The position numbers were made by a program, and so were the translations under genes. Shown in pieces: positions 35,880 to 44,696 of a stretch of DNA of 64,000 nt (positions within the stretch are counted from its first letter, which is position 1; the number at the start of each line of letters is the position of its first letter). The notes beneath the pieces were generated by a model. It was not told where the DNA came from, made no database searches, and saw nothing but the letters and a program-made list of their open reading frames with translations. The stretch is from Bacillus atrophaeus. GTDB lineage: Bacteria > Bacillota > Bacilli > Bacillales > Bacillaceae. Location: the NCBI RefSeq assembly GCF_001584335.1, contig NZ_LSBB01000002.1, positions 88,101-152,100 of the forward strand. The letters run 5' to 3'.

Positions 35880-37292
35880 ATGAAATCCGATAACAACAAG
35901 AATGAGACAAACTTTCAGAGAAGTATGAAAAGCAGACATCTCTTTATGCTATCACTGGGAGGCGTCATTGGCACCGGGCTGTTCCTAAGTTCCGGCTATA
36001 CGATTCATCAAGCAGGCCCCGCGGGAACCATTCTCGCATATTTAGTCGGCGCCGGAATCGTATACCTTGTGATGCTGTGCCTTGGAGAATTATCCGTTGC
36101 CATGCCGGTTACGGGCGCATTTCATACCTACGCAGCGAAATACATAGGACCCGGAACGGGGTTCACTGTCGCATGGCTGTACTGGCTGACATGGGCCGTG
36201 GCATTAGGCTCTGAGTTCACCGCCTCCGGGTTACTGATGCAGCGATGGTTCCCCCATACCTCAGTCTGGATGTGGAGCGCTGTATTCGGCCTGTTGATCT
36301 TTTTATTAAATGCGTTTTCTGTGAAATTTTTTGCTGAATCAGAATTTTGGTTTTCAAGCATTAAGGTGTTAGCCATTTTATTATTTATCATTTTAGGCGG
36401 AGCGGCAATGTTTGGCATCATTCCGATCAAAAATTCAGAAACCGCGCCGATGCTTTCAAATTTCATGGGAGAGGGAGGACTCTTCCCGCATGGTTTTCTT
36501 CCTATTTTCATGACCATGCTCTCCGTCAATTTTGCATTTTCAGGCACGGAGCTGATCGGCATTGCCGCCGGAGAAAGCGTTGATCCTGAAAAAAACATAC
36601 CGAGAGCCATTAAAACAACCATTTGGCGGCTCGCGCTTTTCTTTGTCGGAACGATATTTGTTCTTTCAGGAATGATTCCCATTAAAGAAGCGGGCGTCAT
36701 CCAAAGCCCGTTTGTTGTCGTCTTTGACAGAGTCGGCGTCCCCTATGCCGCTGACATCATGAATATCGTGATTTTGACCGCACTGCTTTCCGCCGCTAAT
36801 TCCGGGCTGTACGCTTCATCACGTATGCTGTGGTCACTGTCTAAAGAGAAAACACTGCACCCTTCCTTTGCGAAGCTCACCTCCAAAGGAATTCCGTTTA
36901 ACGCTTTAATCTTCAGTATGATCGGCGGTATTTTATCATTGCTTTCCAGTGTGTTCGCGCCCGGCACCGTCTACCTGGTCCTGGTATCCATCTCAGGGTT
37001 TGCGGTCGTTGTGGTCTGGATAGGCATTTCTGCATCCCAATTCATGTTCAGAAAACGTTTTTTGGAAGAAGGCAACAAAGTCACTGATTTAAAATACCGC
37101 ACACCTTGTTATCCCGCTGTGCCGATCGCCGCGTTCCTATTATGTCTCGCGTCCTGCATCGGCATCGCATTTGATCCGAACCAAAGAATCGCCTTATATT
37201 GCGGTGTGCCGTTTATGGCCTTGTGTTATGCGGTTTATTACGCGAAGAACCGAAAAAGCCGTTCGGCTGCCAAACTGACCCATTCAAAATAA
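35880..37292 (+). CDS. ybgF: Amino-acid permease YbgF (APC family)
   Basis: A 470-residue permease with 12 predicted helices. The opening [26 protein letters not shown] is the hallmark of the amino-acid transporter (AAT) branch of the APC superfamily (quoted in part: [13 protein letters not shown]), and [14 protein letters not shown] on helix 6 is typical too. Placement after the S-methylmethionine-dependent methyltransferase makes S-methylmethionine or methionine uptake likely, as for E. coli MmuP; this is inference from context. ATG 35880 has only a weak site (AGTTGGAAAAAG). Confidence 0.85.
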   Translation: MKSDNNKNETNFQRSMKSRHLFMLSLGGVIGTGLFLSSGYTIHQAGPAGTILAYLVGAGIVYLVMLCLGELSVAMPVTGAFHTYAAKYIGPGTGFTVAWLYWLTWAVALGSEFTASGLLMQRWFPHTSVWMWSAVFGLLIFLLNAFSVKFFAESEFWFSSIKVLAILLFIILGGAAMFGIIPIKNSETAPMLSNFMGEGGLFPHGFLPIFMTMLSVNFAFSGTELIGIAAGESVDPEKNIPRAIKTTIWRLALFFVGTIFVLSGMIPIKEAGVIQSPFVVVFDRVGVPYAADIMNIVILTALLSAANSGLYASSRMLWSLSKEKTLHPSFAKLTSKGIPFNALIFSMIGGILSLLSSVFAPGTVYLVLVSISGFAVVVVWIGISASQFMFRKRFLEEGNKVTDLKYRTPCYPAVPIAAFLLCLASCIGIAFDPNQRIALYCGVPFMALCYAVYYAKNRKSRSAAKLTHSK

Positions 37293-37327
37293 ATGAAGAA
37301 CCTGTGCCGTGCAGGTTCTTCTTTTTC
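37293..37327 (+). terminator. Terminator between ybgF and ilvE
   Basis: GAAGAACCTG pairs with CAGGTTCTTC, followed by TTTTT. It serves the convergent genes ybgF and ilvE. Confidence 0.9.
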
Positions 37328-37328
37328 A

Positions 37329-38396
37329 TCATACTTCCACTACCCAATGAAATGCGTCTTGCTCTTTGCCAAGCTGGATATCGGTAAGGGTCTGATGCAG
37401 CTTTTCTGCGATTCTTCCGAACTGGCCGTCATTGATCGAAAGCTTCTTTCCATGCCAATTCAATTCATTGACAGGCGTAATAACAGCAGCCGTTCCCGTC
37501 CCAAAAATCTCTGTTATGTCTCCCCGAACTGATGCATCGTAAATCTCTTCTATTGAGATCCGCTCTTCTCTGACGTGAATGTTCCAGCTTCGCAACAGAT
37601 CAATAACGGAAGCGCGTGTGATCCCGCTCAAGATGCTCCCGCTTAACGCCGGGGTGACAACTTCCCCGTTGATAACAAAAAAGATGTTCATGCTCCCTAC
37701 TTCTTCCACGTATTTCTTTTCAATAGCGTCCAGCCACAATACCTGATCGTATCCTAATTCGTTCGCTTTTTGCTGGGCCTGCAAGCTGGCGGCGTAATTT
37801 CCGGAAGTTTTGGCATTGCCCACTCCGCCGTTTACTGCTCTGACGTACTCATCTTCCACATAAATCTTAGCCGGCTCTAATTGGGATGAATAATATGAGC
37901 CGACAGGAGACAGCACGATCATAAATGTATAACTCTTTGAAGGCCTGACGCCTAAACATGGTTCTGTCGCAATAACAAAAGGCCGAATATATAGAGACGT
38001 TCCCCTTTCCCTCGGCACCCATTCTTTTTCCAAATCAATTAACTGAGTCAGCGCCTCCAGCACGACGTCCTCATCCAAAGAAGGCATACTCATTCGCCGG
38101 CATGATCTGTTTAATCTTTTTATATTTTGATCGGGCCGAAACAGCAAAATCCGGTCATCCGCCGCTCTATAGGCCTTCAACCCTTCAAAAACCGCCTGGC
38201 CGTAATGAAAGACAGAAGCAGACGGGGCTAACGTGACTGGCTCATACGGAGCGATCCTAGGACGATGCCACCCTTTCCCTTCCTCATAATCCATCACAAA
38301 CATATAATCAGTGAAATACTGCCCGAATCCGAGTGAAGATGGGTCCGGTTTTTCTTTTCTTTCAGTTACCTTAACTCTTTCAATAAGCTTATTCAC
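37329..38396 (-). CDS. ilvE: Branched-chain amino-acid aminotransferase (YbgE)
   Basis: A 355-residue fold-type IV PLP enzyme that transaminates leucine, isoleucine and valine with 2-oxoglutarate. The N-terminal PDPSSLGFGQYFTDYMF and FHYGQAVFEGLKAYR are family hallmarks, the PLP Lys lies in GNAKTSGNYAAS, and the cofactor phosphate site is in FGTGTAAVITPV. I start it at GTG 38396 (VNKLIERVK), which fits the strain 168 YbgE start; AAAGG lies ten bases upstream. Two CodY-like boxes upstream fit repression by CodY in amino-acid-rich conditions. Confidence 0.92.
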   Translation of the reverse strand: MNKLIERVKVTERKEKPDPSSLGFGQYFTDYMFVMDYEEGKGWHRPRIAPYEPVTLAPSASVFHYGQAVFEGLKAYRAADDRILLFRPDQNIKRLNRSCRRMSMPSLDEDVVLEALTQLIDLEKEWVPRERGTSLYIRPFVIATEPCLGVRPSKSYTFMIVLSPVGSYYSSQLEPAKIYVEDEYVRAVNGGVGNAKTSGNYAASLQAQQKANELGYDQVLWLDAIEKKYVEEVGSMNIFFVINGEVVTPALSGSILSGITRASVIDLLRSWNIHVREERISIEEIYDASVRGDITEIFGTGTAAVITPVNELNWHGKKLSINDGQFGRIAEKLHQTLTDIQLGKEQDAFHWVVEV

Positions 38397-38428
38397 GACA
38401 CGCACACCTTTCTGCTCATAGTTGTTTA

Positions 38429-38443
38429 AATTTTCAGTTAATT
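38429..38443 (-). promoter_or_regulatory. CodY-like box upstream of ilvE
   Basis: AATTAACTGAAAATT on the minus strand differs from the CodY consensus AATTTTCWGAAAATT at two of 15 positions. It lies 33 bases before the start codon. Confidence 0.6.
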
Positions 38444-38550
38444 TAGATCAGCAGATCCTTACCGCCTCTCCTTTCAACAGGCTGCTTTATCACCCGGCAG
38501 TTTCACTAGCCTCAACCGAGAAGATGATCTTATACTGGATTGCAACAAAT

Positions 38551-38565
38551 TATTTTCACAATATT
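38551..38565 (-). promoter_or_regulatory. Second CodY-like box upstream of ilvE
   Basis: AATATTGTGAAAATA on the minus strand differs from the CodY consensus at three of 15 positions. It lies in the likely promoter region, about 155 bases before ilvE. Confidence 0.45.
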
Positions 38566-38667
38566 CAGTATGATATTTGTTTATTATACAATACATGATT
38601 TGTAAGATGAAGGGCGATTAGGGAAAAGAATAAAGAAAAAACAGCCGGGCTCCCTCCGGCTATTTCA

Positions 38668-38943
38668 TTAACGTAACGCTAACCACAAAACAACAATATG
38701 AAGGATTAGCAAAACATACACCACATAGCAAAGCCGGGCAGCCATGTTTCTTAGAAACATAAAAACAATCATAAGAACGGGCAGAACCAAGACACCGATC
38801 ATCTTATTTATCGACATATCCGGTTGAATTGTTACATCATAATGAATGGGCATATCAGCCGGAAGATACGGATAAAAAGCAATCGACAGGATAAAAGCAA
38901 TAACAACCGATCCCCACAGCACTCTTTTATTCATTAAAAACAT
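38668..38943 (-). CDS. ybgB: Small membrane protein YbgB (DUF1648-like)
   Basis: A 91-residue protein with three predicted helices. The segment FYPYLPADMPIHYDVTIQPDMSINK (quoted here as LPADMPIHYD) is the core of the DUF1648 family, also found at the N-terminus of SdpI-type immunity proteins. It lacks the longer C-terminal part of SdpI. ATG 38943 follows AGAGGTGTGCGT; an in-frame GTG lies within that site. Its position next to gamR and ilvE equals that of ybgB in strain 168. Function is unknown. Confidence 0.75.
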   Translation of the reverse strand: MFLMNKRVLWGSVVIAFILSIAFYPYLPADMPIHYDVTIQPDMSINKMIGVLVLPVLMIVFMFLRNMAARLCYVVYVLLILHIVVLWLALR

Positions 38944-39101
38944 ACGCACACCTCTTCGTGTTAAAGATTTTATACCGTTCGTTATTTTACTTATCCACTT
39001 TTAAAACCTGCTTTAAATACAAAGCACATACTCAAGTGAGTTAAACGATTAAAAAGCTGTCGAGCACCGGCACTTAATAAGCGGTTTCTTTCTTCTGAAA
39101 A

Positions 39102-39809
39102 TTATACGCGATACGTTTGTTCCACCATAAACTTCGTCCGGTCGCCCCTTGTGATAATTTGGGCGTATTCCACGACTTCCTCATTTTCATCATATGTAAG
39201 GGACTCTGATAAAAATGCCGGGGCTCCAACGTTGGTTAATAGATGGCCGCTGATCGTTTCATCCGTCAAAATCGGTTCAATAGACTCCGTGCCGCGGCTG
39301 ATTTGTATATTGTATTTTGTCCTCAGCAAAGCAAACAGCGATCCCGTGCATTCTTCCTGACCCAATCCCGGAGCGGCTTTCCACGGTATATACGACGTGT
39401 GATATTGCAAAGGCTCATCTTCCGCATATCTTACTCTGACCAGTTTGTTAACGGGATCATTTACCTCCACTTTCAGAAGCTCCGCGATGGAGTGATCAGC
39501 GGGTATCACAACAAGCTCAAGCACCTTTGACTCTGAACGAAGCCCTTTCATTTGTTCTGCAAAACTCGTGATCTTATGCGGAATCGGCGCTTGGATTTTT
39601 GCCGCTGACACAAATGTTCCTTTTCCTTGGATTCTCTTAATATACCCCTCCAGCTCCAGCTGCTGTAAAGCCAGTCTCACAGTGGTTCTGCTGACATCAT
39701 ATTGCTCGCAAAACTCACTTTCTGTCGGCAGCTGATCATTTGCCTGGTATTTGCCTGACTTGATCAATTCAATGATTTTAAACTTGATAACTGAATATAG
39801 AGCCGTCAT
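39102..39809 (-). CDS. gamR: GntR/HutC-family repressor GamR
   Basis: A 235-residue regulator. The winged helix occupies residues 1-70 ([22 protein letters not shown], quoted in part: [14 protein letters not shown]). A UTRA ligand domain of the HutC type follows, with [19 protein letters not shown] as characteristic segment. In B. subtilis GamR represses gamAP and is released by glucosamine-6-phosphate. I start it at ATG 39809 behind GGGGAGGAACGCT, giving exactly the strain 168 length; the longer reading upstream has no ribosome-binding site. It is divergent from gamA. Confidence 0.92.
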   Translation of the reverse strand: MTALYSVIKFKIIELIKSGKYQANDQLPTESEFCEQYDVSRTTVRLALQQLELEGYIKRIQGKGTFVSAAKIQAPIPHKITSFAEQMKGLRSESKVLELVVIPADHSIAELLKVEVNDPVNKLVRVRYAEDEPLQYHTSYIPWKAAPGLGQEECTGSLFALLRTKYNIQISRGTESIEPILTDETISGHLLTNVGAPAFLSESLTYDENEEVVEYAQIITRGDRTKFMVEQTYRV

Positions 39810-39929
39810 AGCGTTCCTCCCTATCCTGAATACATAACGATCTTCTATGGTTGTCCTAATAATATCATCTACAAATGATTTATAAAAGATTGGTATCATC
39901 CTTTCATAACAAATTATCTGAAAATGATA

Positions 39930-39958
39930 TTGACAGCTTCCTGTTTAAGGTGCTAAAT
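39930..39958 (+). promoter_or_regulatory. Promoter of gamA
   Basis: TTGACA (39930-39935) and CTAAAT (39953-39958), 17 bases apart, with TG just before the -10 box. Confidence 0.65.
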
Positions 39959-39987
39959 TCGTAGTAACAAATATTCAATTCACTAAT

Positions 39988-40004
39988 ACAAATTTCATAT
40001 TTGT
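39988..40004 (+). promoter_or_regulatory. Palindrome, candidate GamR operator
   Basis: ACAAAT-TTCAT-ATTTGT is a perfect inverted repeat between the gamA promoter and its start codon. A role as GamR site is inferred from position only. Confidence 0.5.
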
Positions 40005-40028
40005 CTATATCAAAATAGGAGGTGCCAC

Positions 40029-40784
40029 ATGAATATTATCATTGCAGACCACTATGATAATCTTTGTGAAGTAAGCGCTGACATTGTAAAGAAGTGCGTT
40101 CGAACACAAGAGTCGGCGGTTCTCGGACTGGCAACCGGCAGCACGCCGATCGGCCTGTACAAAAAGCTCATTCTGGATTATCAATCCGGGGATGTTGATT
40201 TTTCAAATGTTATTACATTTAATCTGGATGAATATGTTGGGCTCTCTCGATCACATCCTGAAAGTTATAACAAATTTATGAATGATCATTTTTTTCAGCA
40301 CGTTAATATACACCCGGACAACATTCACATTCCTCAAGGGGATCACCCTCAGCTTGAAGCTGAGTGCAAGCAGTATGAGGATCTCATCCGCCGCACAGGA
40401 GGAATTGATCTTCAAATTCTCGGGATCGGCTCTAATGGCCATATCGGCTTTAACGAACCGGGTTCTGATCCGGAAGCCAGAACACGAGTAGTCCGGCTGT
40501 CAGAAAGCACAATCGAAGCAAATGCAAGATTTTTTGGCGATACTGCGCTCGTTCCCAGACTCGCGATTTCAATGGGAATCAAAACGATTATGGAATTCAG
40601 CAAGCACATTGTCTTATTAGCAAACGGTGAAGAGAAAGCGGACGCGATTCAGCAAATGGCTGAAGGCCCCGTCACTCCGGACATGCCGGCCTCCATTCTG
40701 CAAACGCATCACAATGTAACCGTTATCGTCGATAAAAAAGCAGGGCAAAAATTAAAGAATCAATCTTTATACCGCACATCATAA
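40029..40784 (+). CDS. gamA: Glucosamine-6-phosphate deaminase GamA
   Basis: A 251-residue NagB-family enzyme that converts glucosamine-6-phosphate to fructose-6-phosphate and ammonia. Motifs: substrate phosphate loop ATGSTPIGLYK, catalytic Asp in FNLDEYVGL, and GIGSNGHIGFNEPGS with the His and Glu of the active site. ATG 40029 follows ATAGGAGGTGCCAC. It faces away from gamR. Downstream, in the place of the PTS gene gamP, there is only a relic, so the enzyme must now receive substrate from other uptake or from amino-sugar turnover. Confidence 0.93.
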   Translation: MNIIIADHYDNLCEVSADIVKKCVRTQESAVLGLATGSTPIGLYKKLILDYQSGDVDFSNVITFNLDEYVGLSRSHPESYNKFMNDHFFQHVNIHPDNIHIPQGDHPQLEAECKQYEDLIRRTGGIDLQILGIGSNGHIGFNEPGSDPEARTRVVRLSESTIEANARFFGDTALVPRLAISMGIKTIMEFSKHIVLLANGEEKADAIQQMAEGPVTPDMPASILQTHHNVTVIVDKKAGQKLKNQSLYRTS

Positions 40785-40808
40785 TTTCATGTAGAAAAGG
40801 AGGCTTCC

Positions 40809-41008
40809 ATGTTAAAAAAGCATTCCAAATCTTACAGCAGCTTGGCCGGGTATTAATGACGCCAGTCGCCGGACAAAAAGTCAAACAAGGACAGCGGCTT
40901 TTAACGTTCAATTTGAATGGTATAAAAGAACACGCGGCTTCAGCGATTACACCGATGATCTTTACGAATAGAACCGAAGAAGAGATGAAGCGTATACGCA
41001 TGAACTAA
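40809..41008 (+). pseudogene. gamP: Relic of glucosamine PTS permease gamP (internal deletion and frameshift)
   Basis: A ribosome-binding site (AAAGGAGGCTTCC) and ATG 40809 are intact. One T is missing right after the ATG, so the start frame ends after 15 codons. In the frame beginning at 40811 the DNA reads KAFQILQQLGRVLMTPVA, the start of the EIIC domain, and then AGQKVKQGQRLLTFNLNGI and ITPMIFTNRTEEE, the end of a glucose-type EIIA domain. GamP is normally about 630 residues, so some 570 codons are missing. The junction (40860-40872) lies in CCAGTCGCCGG. The original terminator follows directly. The gene cannot make a permease. Confidence 0.9.
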
Positions 41009-41036
41009 TCCCCCTGTAAACGGGGGATTTTTTGGT
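41008..41036 (+). terminator. Terminator after the gamA-gamP relic unit
   Basis: AATCCCCC pairs with GGGGGATT around TGTAAAC and is followed by TTTT. Confidence 0.9.
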
Positions 41037-41204
41037 TCCTCTGTATTCCCTATCATAATGTAAACGTTATCAAAATAAAATAGTAAAACCTTTCAACTTG
41101 TCAGAAAAGTGACACAATTTTAAACAATTAAGGAGGTGATTTCAATCAAATAACGAATGTCCCTACTATGGAAGTTAACACCAGTTTATATGAGGGGGAT
41201 TGCT

Positions 41205-42455
41205 TTGAAAAAATTTATTGCTTTTCAGATTTTAATCGCGTTGGCTATCGGAGCAGTTATCGGACATTTTTTTCCTGATTTCGGTATGGCGTTAAGGCCG
41301 GTCGGAGACGGTTTTATCCGCCTGATTAAAATGATTGTAGTGCCGATTGTGTTTTCAACGATCGTGATAGGGGCTGCCGGAAGCGGAAGCATGAAAAAAA
41401 TGGGAAGTCTCGGTGTGAAAACGATTATCTGGTTCGAAGTCATTACCACCATCGTGTTAGGTCTCGGACTTGTTTTGGCCAACGTATTAAAGCCCGGTGT
41501 CGGACTTGATCTCTCTCATCTGGCGAAAAAAGATATCGGAGAACTGTCTGGCTATACTGAAAAAGTCGTTGATTTTAAACAAATGGTCCTCGACATCATC
41601 CCCACTAACATTATTGATGTCATGGCGAGAAATGATCTGCTGGCAGTCATTTTCTTCGCGATATTATTCGGTGTGGCAGCTGCCGGGATCGGAAAAGCCT
41701 CTGAACCTGTGATGAATTTTTTTGAAGCCACAGCCCAAATTATGTTTAAGCTGACTCAAATCGTTATGGTCACAGCGCCGATCGGTGTGCTTGCCCTCAT
41801 GGCCGCTTCTGTAGGCCAATTCGGAATAGAGCTTTTGCTTCCAATGCTAAAATTGGTCGGTACGGTTTTTCTCGGCCTGTTCATTATCCTCTTTGTGTTA
41901 TTCCCGCTTGTCGGTCTCATCTTTAAAATCAAATATTTTGAAGTGCTGAAAATGATCTGGGATCTGTTTCTCATCGCCTTCTCCACCACCAGTACGGAAA
42001 CGATCTTGCCGCAGCTCATGGATCGGATGGAGAAGTACGGATGCCCGAAAAGAGTGGTTTCATTTGTGGTTCCATCAGGATTGTCTTTAAACTGTGACGG
42101 TTCCAGTTTATATCTATCAGTTTCCTGTATATTTCTGGCTCAAGCTTTCAATGTGGATATGTCCGTCTCAGAGCAGCTGCTTATGATGCTTGTGCTTGTT
42201 ATGACAAGTAAAGGCATCGCAGCCGTTCCTTCAGGCTCACTTGTTGTTCTTTTGGCCACAGCCAACGCCGTCGGGCTGCCGGCTGAAGGTGTCGCCATCA
42301 TTGCGGGTGTGGACCGTATCATGGATATGGCCCGAACCGGTGTCAACGTACCCGGACACGCGGTAGCCTGCATCGTTGTCTCTAAATGGGAAAAAGTCTT
42401 CCGCGAAAAGGATTGGACACCGCCAAAAGATTACGGACAAACAGAAAGTCTCTGA
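41205..42455 (+). CDS. gltP: Proton/glutamate-aspartate symporter GltP
   Basis: A 416-residue dicarboxylate/amino-acid:cation symporter (DAACS) with eight helices and two re-entrant loops. Family segments: [11 protein letters not shown] at the serine-rich first hairpin, [17 protein letters not shown] on helix 7 and [18 protein letters not shown] on helix 8 with the substrate-binding Asp and Arg. I start it at TTG 41205, preceded by GAGGGGGATTGC, close to the 414 residues of strain 168. An in-frame ATG at 41157 would add 16 residues. Confidence 0.9.
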   Translation: MKKFIAFQILIALAIGAVIGHFFPDFGMALRPVGDGFIRLIKMIVVPIVFSTIVIGAAGSGSMKKMGSLGVKTIIWFEVITTIVLGLGLVLANVLKPGVGLDLSHLAKKDIGELSGYTEKVVDFKQMVLDIIPTNIIDVMARNDLLAVIFFAILFGVAAAGIGKASEPVMNFFEATAQIMFKLTQIVMVTAPIGVLALMAASVGQFGIELLLPMLKLVGTVFLGLFIILFVLFPLVGLIFKIKYFEVLKMIWDLFLIAFSTTSTETILPQLMDRMEKYGCPKRVVSFVVPSGLSLNCDGSSLYLSVSCIFLAQAFNVDMSVSEQLLMMLVLVMTSKGIAAVPSGSLVVLLATANAVGLPAEGVAIIAGVDRIMDMARTGVNVPGHAVACIVVSKWEKVFREKDWTPPKDYGQTESL

Positions 42456-42467
42456 TACGAACGTATA

Positions 42468-42504
42468 AAAAAACCTCTGAGACGACCATGTCTCAGAGGT
42501 TTTA
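42468..42504 (+). terminator. Bidirectional terminator between gltP and trhO
   Basis: A 14-bp stem (AAAACCTCTGAGAC with GTCTCAGAGGTTTT) between convergent genes. Confidence 0.92.
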
Positions 42505-42513
42505 ACATATATT

Positions 42514-43482
42514 TTATTCAGCAGACGCCTGATCTTCCGTTTCAATCGCTGCCAGTCTGGCGTTGATTTCTTCGGCAGTCATGCCGTGTTCTTTTACATA
42601 TAAATTTCTCGGATTTGTGCGGCATTCGTGGCTGCAGCTGCGCATATACTTGTATTCATTTTCCGGAGTGCAGATCATTTTCTTATTGCATGACGGGTTA
42701 GCGCAGTTTACATACCGTTCGCACGGCTCGCCCGTAAAGCAGTCTTTCCCCACGATCACATGCTCCACACGGTTGACGGGCACGCTGATTCTTTCATCAA
42801 AGACGTAGCATTGACCGTCCCATAGCTTCCCTTGTACTTCAGGGTGCTTCCCGTACGTGACGATTCCGCCGTCAAGCTGGGACACATCCTCGTAGCCCTC
42901 TTTCATTAACCAGCCAGAGAACTTTTCACAGCGGACTCCGCCTGTGCAGTAGGTCAGAATTTTTTTGCCTTCGAAGATTTCTTTGTTGTCTTGAATCCAA
43001 TCCGGCAATTCGCGGAAGGCTTCAATATCCGGTCTGATGGCCCCTCTAAAATGGCCTAAGTCATACTCATAATCATTACGGGCATCAATGACAACCGTAT
43101 CATCTGACTGCATTTGCTCAAAGAATTCCGGCGGGCTCAAATGTTTGCCTGTGATCTCATTCGGGTCAACGTCATCTTCCAAACGAAGGCTGACAAGCTC
43201 ATCCCGATGGCGGACATGCATTTTTTTGAACGCGTGGCCGCTGGCTTCGTCAATTTTAAACGGCATATCAGCAAACCGCGGGTCCGCTTTCAGCGCCTGC
43301 ATATATTGCTCAGTTTGTTCGAACGTACCGGAGACTGTCCCATTAATCCCTTCTGCTGAAATAAGGATACGGCCTAACAAACCAAGTTCTTTACAAAACG
43401 ACAAATGCTGAGCCGTAAATTCCTCCGGCTCTTCTATCGGAACATATTTATAATAAAGTAATACTCTGTATTTATTTTCCAT
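42514..43482 (-). CDS. trhO: tRNA uridine-34 hydroxylase TrhO (YbfQ)
   Basis: A 322-residue rhodanese-domain protein that hydroxylates uridine 34 of certain tRNAs, the first step to 5-methoxyuridine-type wobble modifications. The N-terminal ferredoxin-like domain ([17 protein letters not shown] region) is followed by the rhodanese domain with active-site loop [18 protein letters not shown]-terminal cysteine cluster ([18 protein letters not shown]) follows. ATG 43482, behind AGGGTGTTTGAA, gives the strain 168 length. It stands alone and faces gltP. Confidence 0.92.
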   Translation of the reverse strand: MENKYRVLLYYKYVPIEEPEEFTAQHLSFCKELGLLGRILISAEGINGTVSGTFEQTEQYMQALKADPRFADMPFKIDEASGHAFKKMHVRHRDELVSLRLEDDVDPNEITGKHLSPPEFFEQMQSDDTVVIDARNDYEYDLGHFRGAIRPDIEAFRELPDWIQDNKEIFEGKKILTYCTGGVRCEKFSGWLMKEGYEDVSQLDGGIVTYGKHPEVQGKLWDGQCYVFDERISVPVNRVEHVIVGKDCFTGEPCERYVNCANPSCNKKMICTPENEYKYMRSCSHECRTNPRNLYVKEHGMTAEEINARLAAIETEDQASAE

Positions 43483-43681
43483 TTCAAACACCCTGTTCAA
43501 TTATAATTAAGTTCTTTGCATACTCTACTATATCATACAGGAAAACACCATAAAGTTGAACATATCAGCCCACGCTCTATTTTTACGCAGAATGGCTGAT
43601 ACATGGGGGCAGAAAAGGATTTTGACCGTTTTTATACGATTTTTCCCATTAATTTACTAATAGGTTGATTTGCTGTTTCTC

Positions 43682-44566
43682 TTACTCCATCTCTTCTTCA
43701 AACGATAAATTCACGGGTTCTTCCAAAAGTTCAGAAGCCATTTCCATGTTCGTAGACGGCACATGTTCATCCACTTCTTCAAAAGACACTTGATCAATCC
43801 AAATCTGGCCCGGACCGGATAATAAAACGCCAAATGAAATTACAGCGCTATTTTCCGGAACATCTAACACAACAGAATAATAATTCCAATTCGTTGTCCC
43901 GGTAATCGGCCTATTACTCATATTGTCGAATTGAAGAATATCTCCCGCTGCACTATCCACCCTCATCCAAAGTGAGGAAAATTGCTGAACCTGTTTCGTC
44001 TGAATAAACCCCGAGAGCCTGATTCTTTTTCCTATATAACGCCCAGCTTTAAACTGCTGCATCATCGTCGCAAATTCACCGGCATCCTGTACCGTTTTAG
44101 ACTTTACATACCCCGATGCCTTTCCTTGATGAACATTTTCATGATCAACCCCCATTTCATAATGAAATGGGTGGCTTCCGCTTAATACCCAGCCTTTCAC
44201 TGTCTTTTCCATCCATGATTCCTCCTTTTTCGATATGATACTCTTCATGATTTTTCGATATTTACCGGGCGGCAGATGATATATTTTCTTAAATGCCCTT
44301 GTGAATGCTTCTTGTGATTCAAATTGGTAAAGCAGCGCAATATCTAAGATCCGATGGTCTGTATGCAGCAAGGCAGCCGCTGCGTTTGCGAAGCGTCTTC
44401 TCTGAATGTAAGAAGTGACAGACATCCCAACCACAGATTGAAAAATCCTGTGAAAGTGGTATTTCGAAAAACCGGCGACATGCGCTATATCCTCGGCCGA
44501 CATCTGCTCGTGTAAATGAGATTCAATCCACTCGATCGTCTTTTGGATGATTTGTTCATGAGACAT
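43682..44566 (-). CDS. ybfP: AraC-family regulator YbfP with C-terminal jelly-roll-like domain
   Basis: A 294-residue protein. Residues 1-105 form the double helix-turn-helix AraC domain (MSAEDIAHVAGFSKYHFHRIF and YQFESQEAFTRAFKKIYHLPPG, partly quoted). The rest (about 115-280) is not the usual AraC effector domain: it looks like a carbohydrate-binding, galactose-binding-like beta-sandwich, with IGKRIRLSGFIQT and WNYYSVVLDVPENS. A sugar or lipid signal is possible but not known. ATG 44566 has AAGGAG at a rather long distance. It lies downstream of ybfO on the same strand, as in strain 168. Confidence 0.82.
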   Translation of the reverse strand: MSHEQIIQKTIEWIESHLHEQMSAEDIAHVAGFSKYHFHRIFQSVVGMSVTSYIQRRRFANAAAALLHTDHRILDIALLYQFESQEAFTRAFKKIYHLPPGKYRKIMKSIISKKEESWMEKTVKGWVLSGSHPFHYEMGVDHENVHQGKASGYVKSKTVQDAGEFATMMQQFKAGRYIGKRIRLSGFIQTKQVQQFSSLWMRVDSAAGDILQFDNMSNRPITGTTNWNYYSVVLDVPENSAVISFGVLLSGPGQIWIDQVSFEEVDEHVPSTNMEMASELLEEPVNLSFEEEME

Positions 44567-44696
44567 ACAGGCTCACGGCTCCTTTCTTTATTAGAATAAA
44601 TGACAGCCAGAATATTTTTTTGATTATTTTTGCTGACATCATAAAAAAATCCCCTGCTATTAGACAAGGGACTTTAAATTTCTCTAGTATGCGGGA

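Noticed and set aside
38668..38943. YbgB as an SdpI-type immunity protein
   Set aside because: Only the short DUF1648-like part is present; the further helices of SdpI are missing and no toxin gene adjoins.
40723..41001. 92-codon minus-strand frame over the gamP scar
   Set aside because: It is antisense to gamA's end and the relic, without ribosome-binding site; the plus-strand similarity to GamP explains the region.
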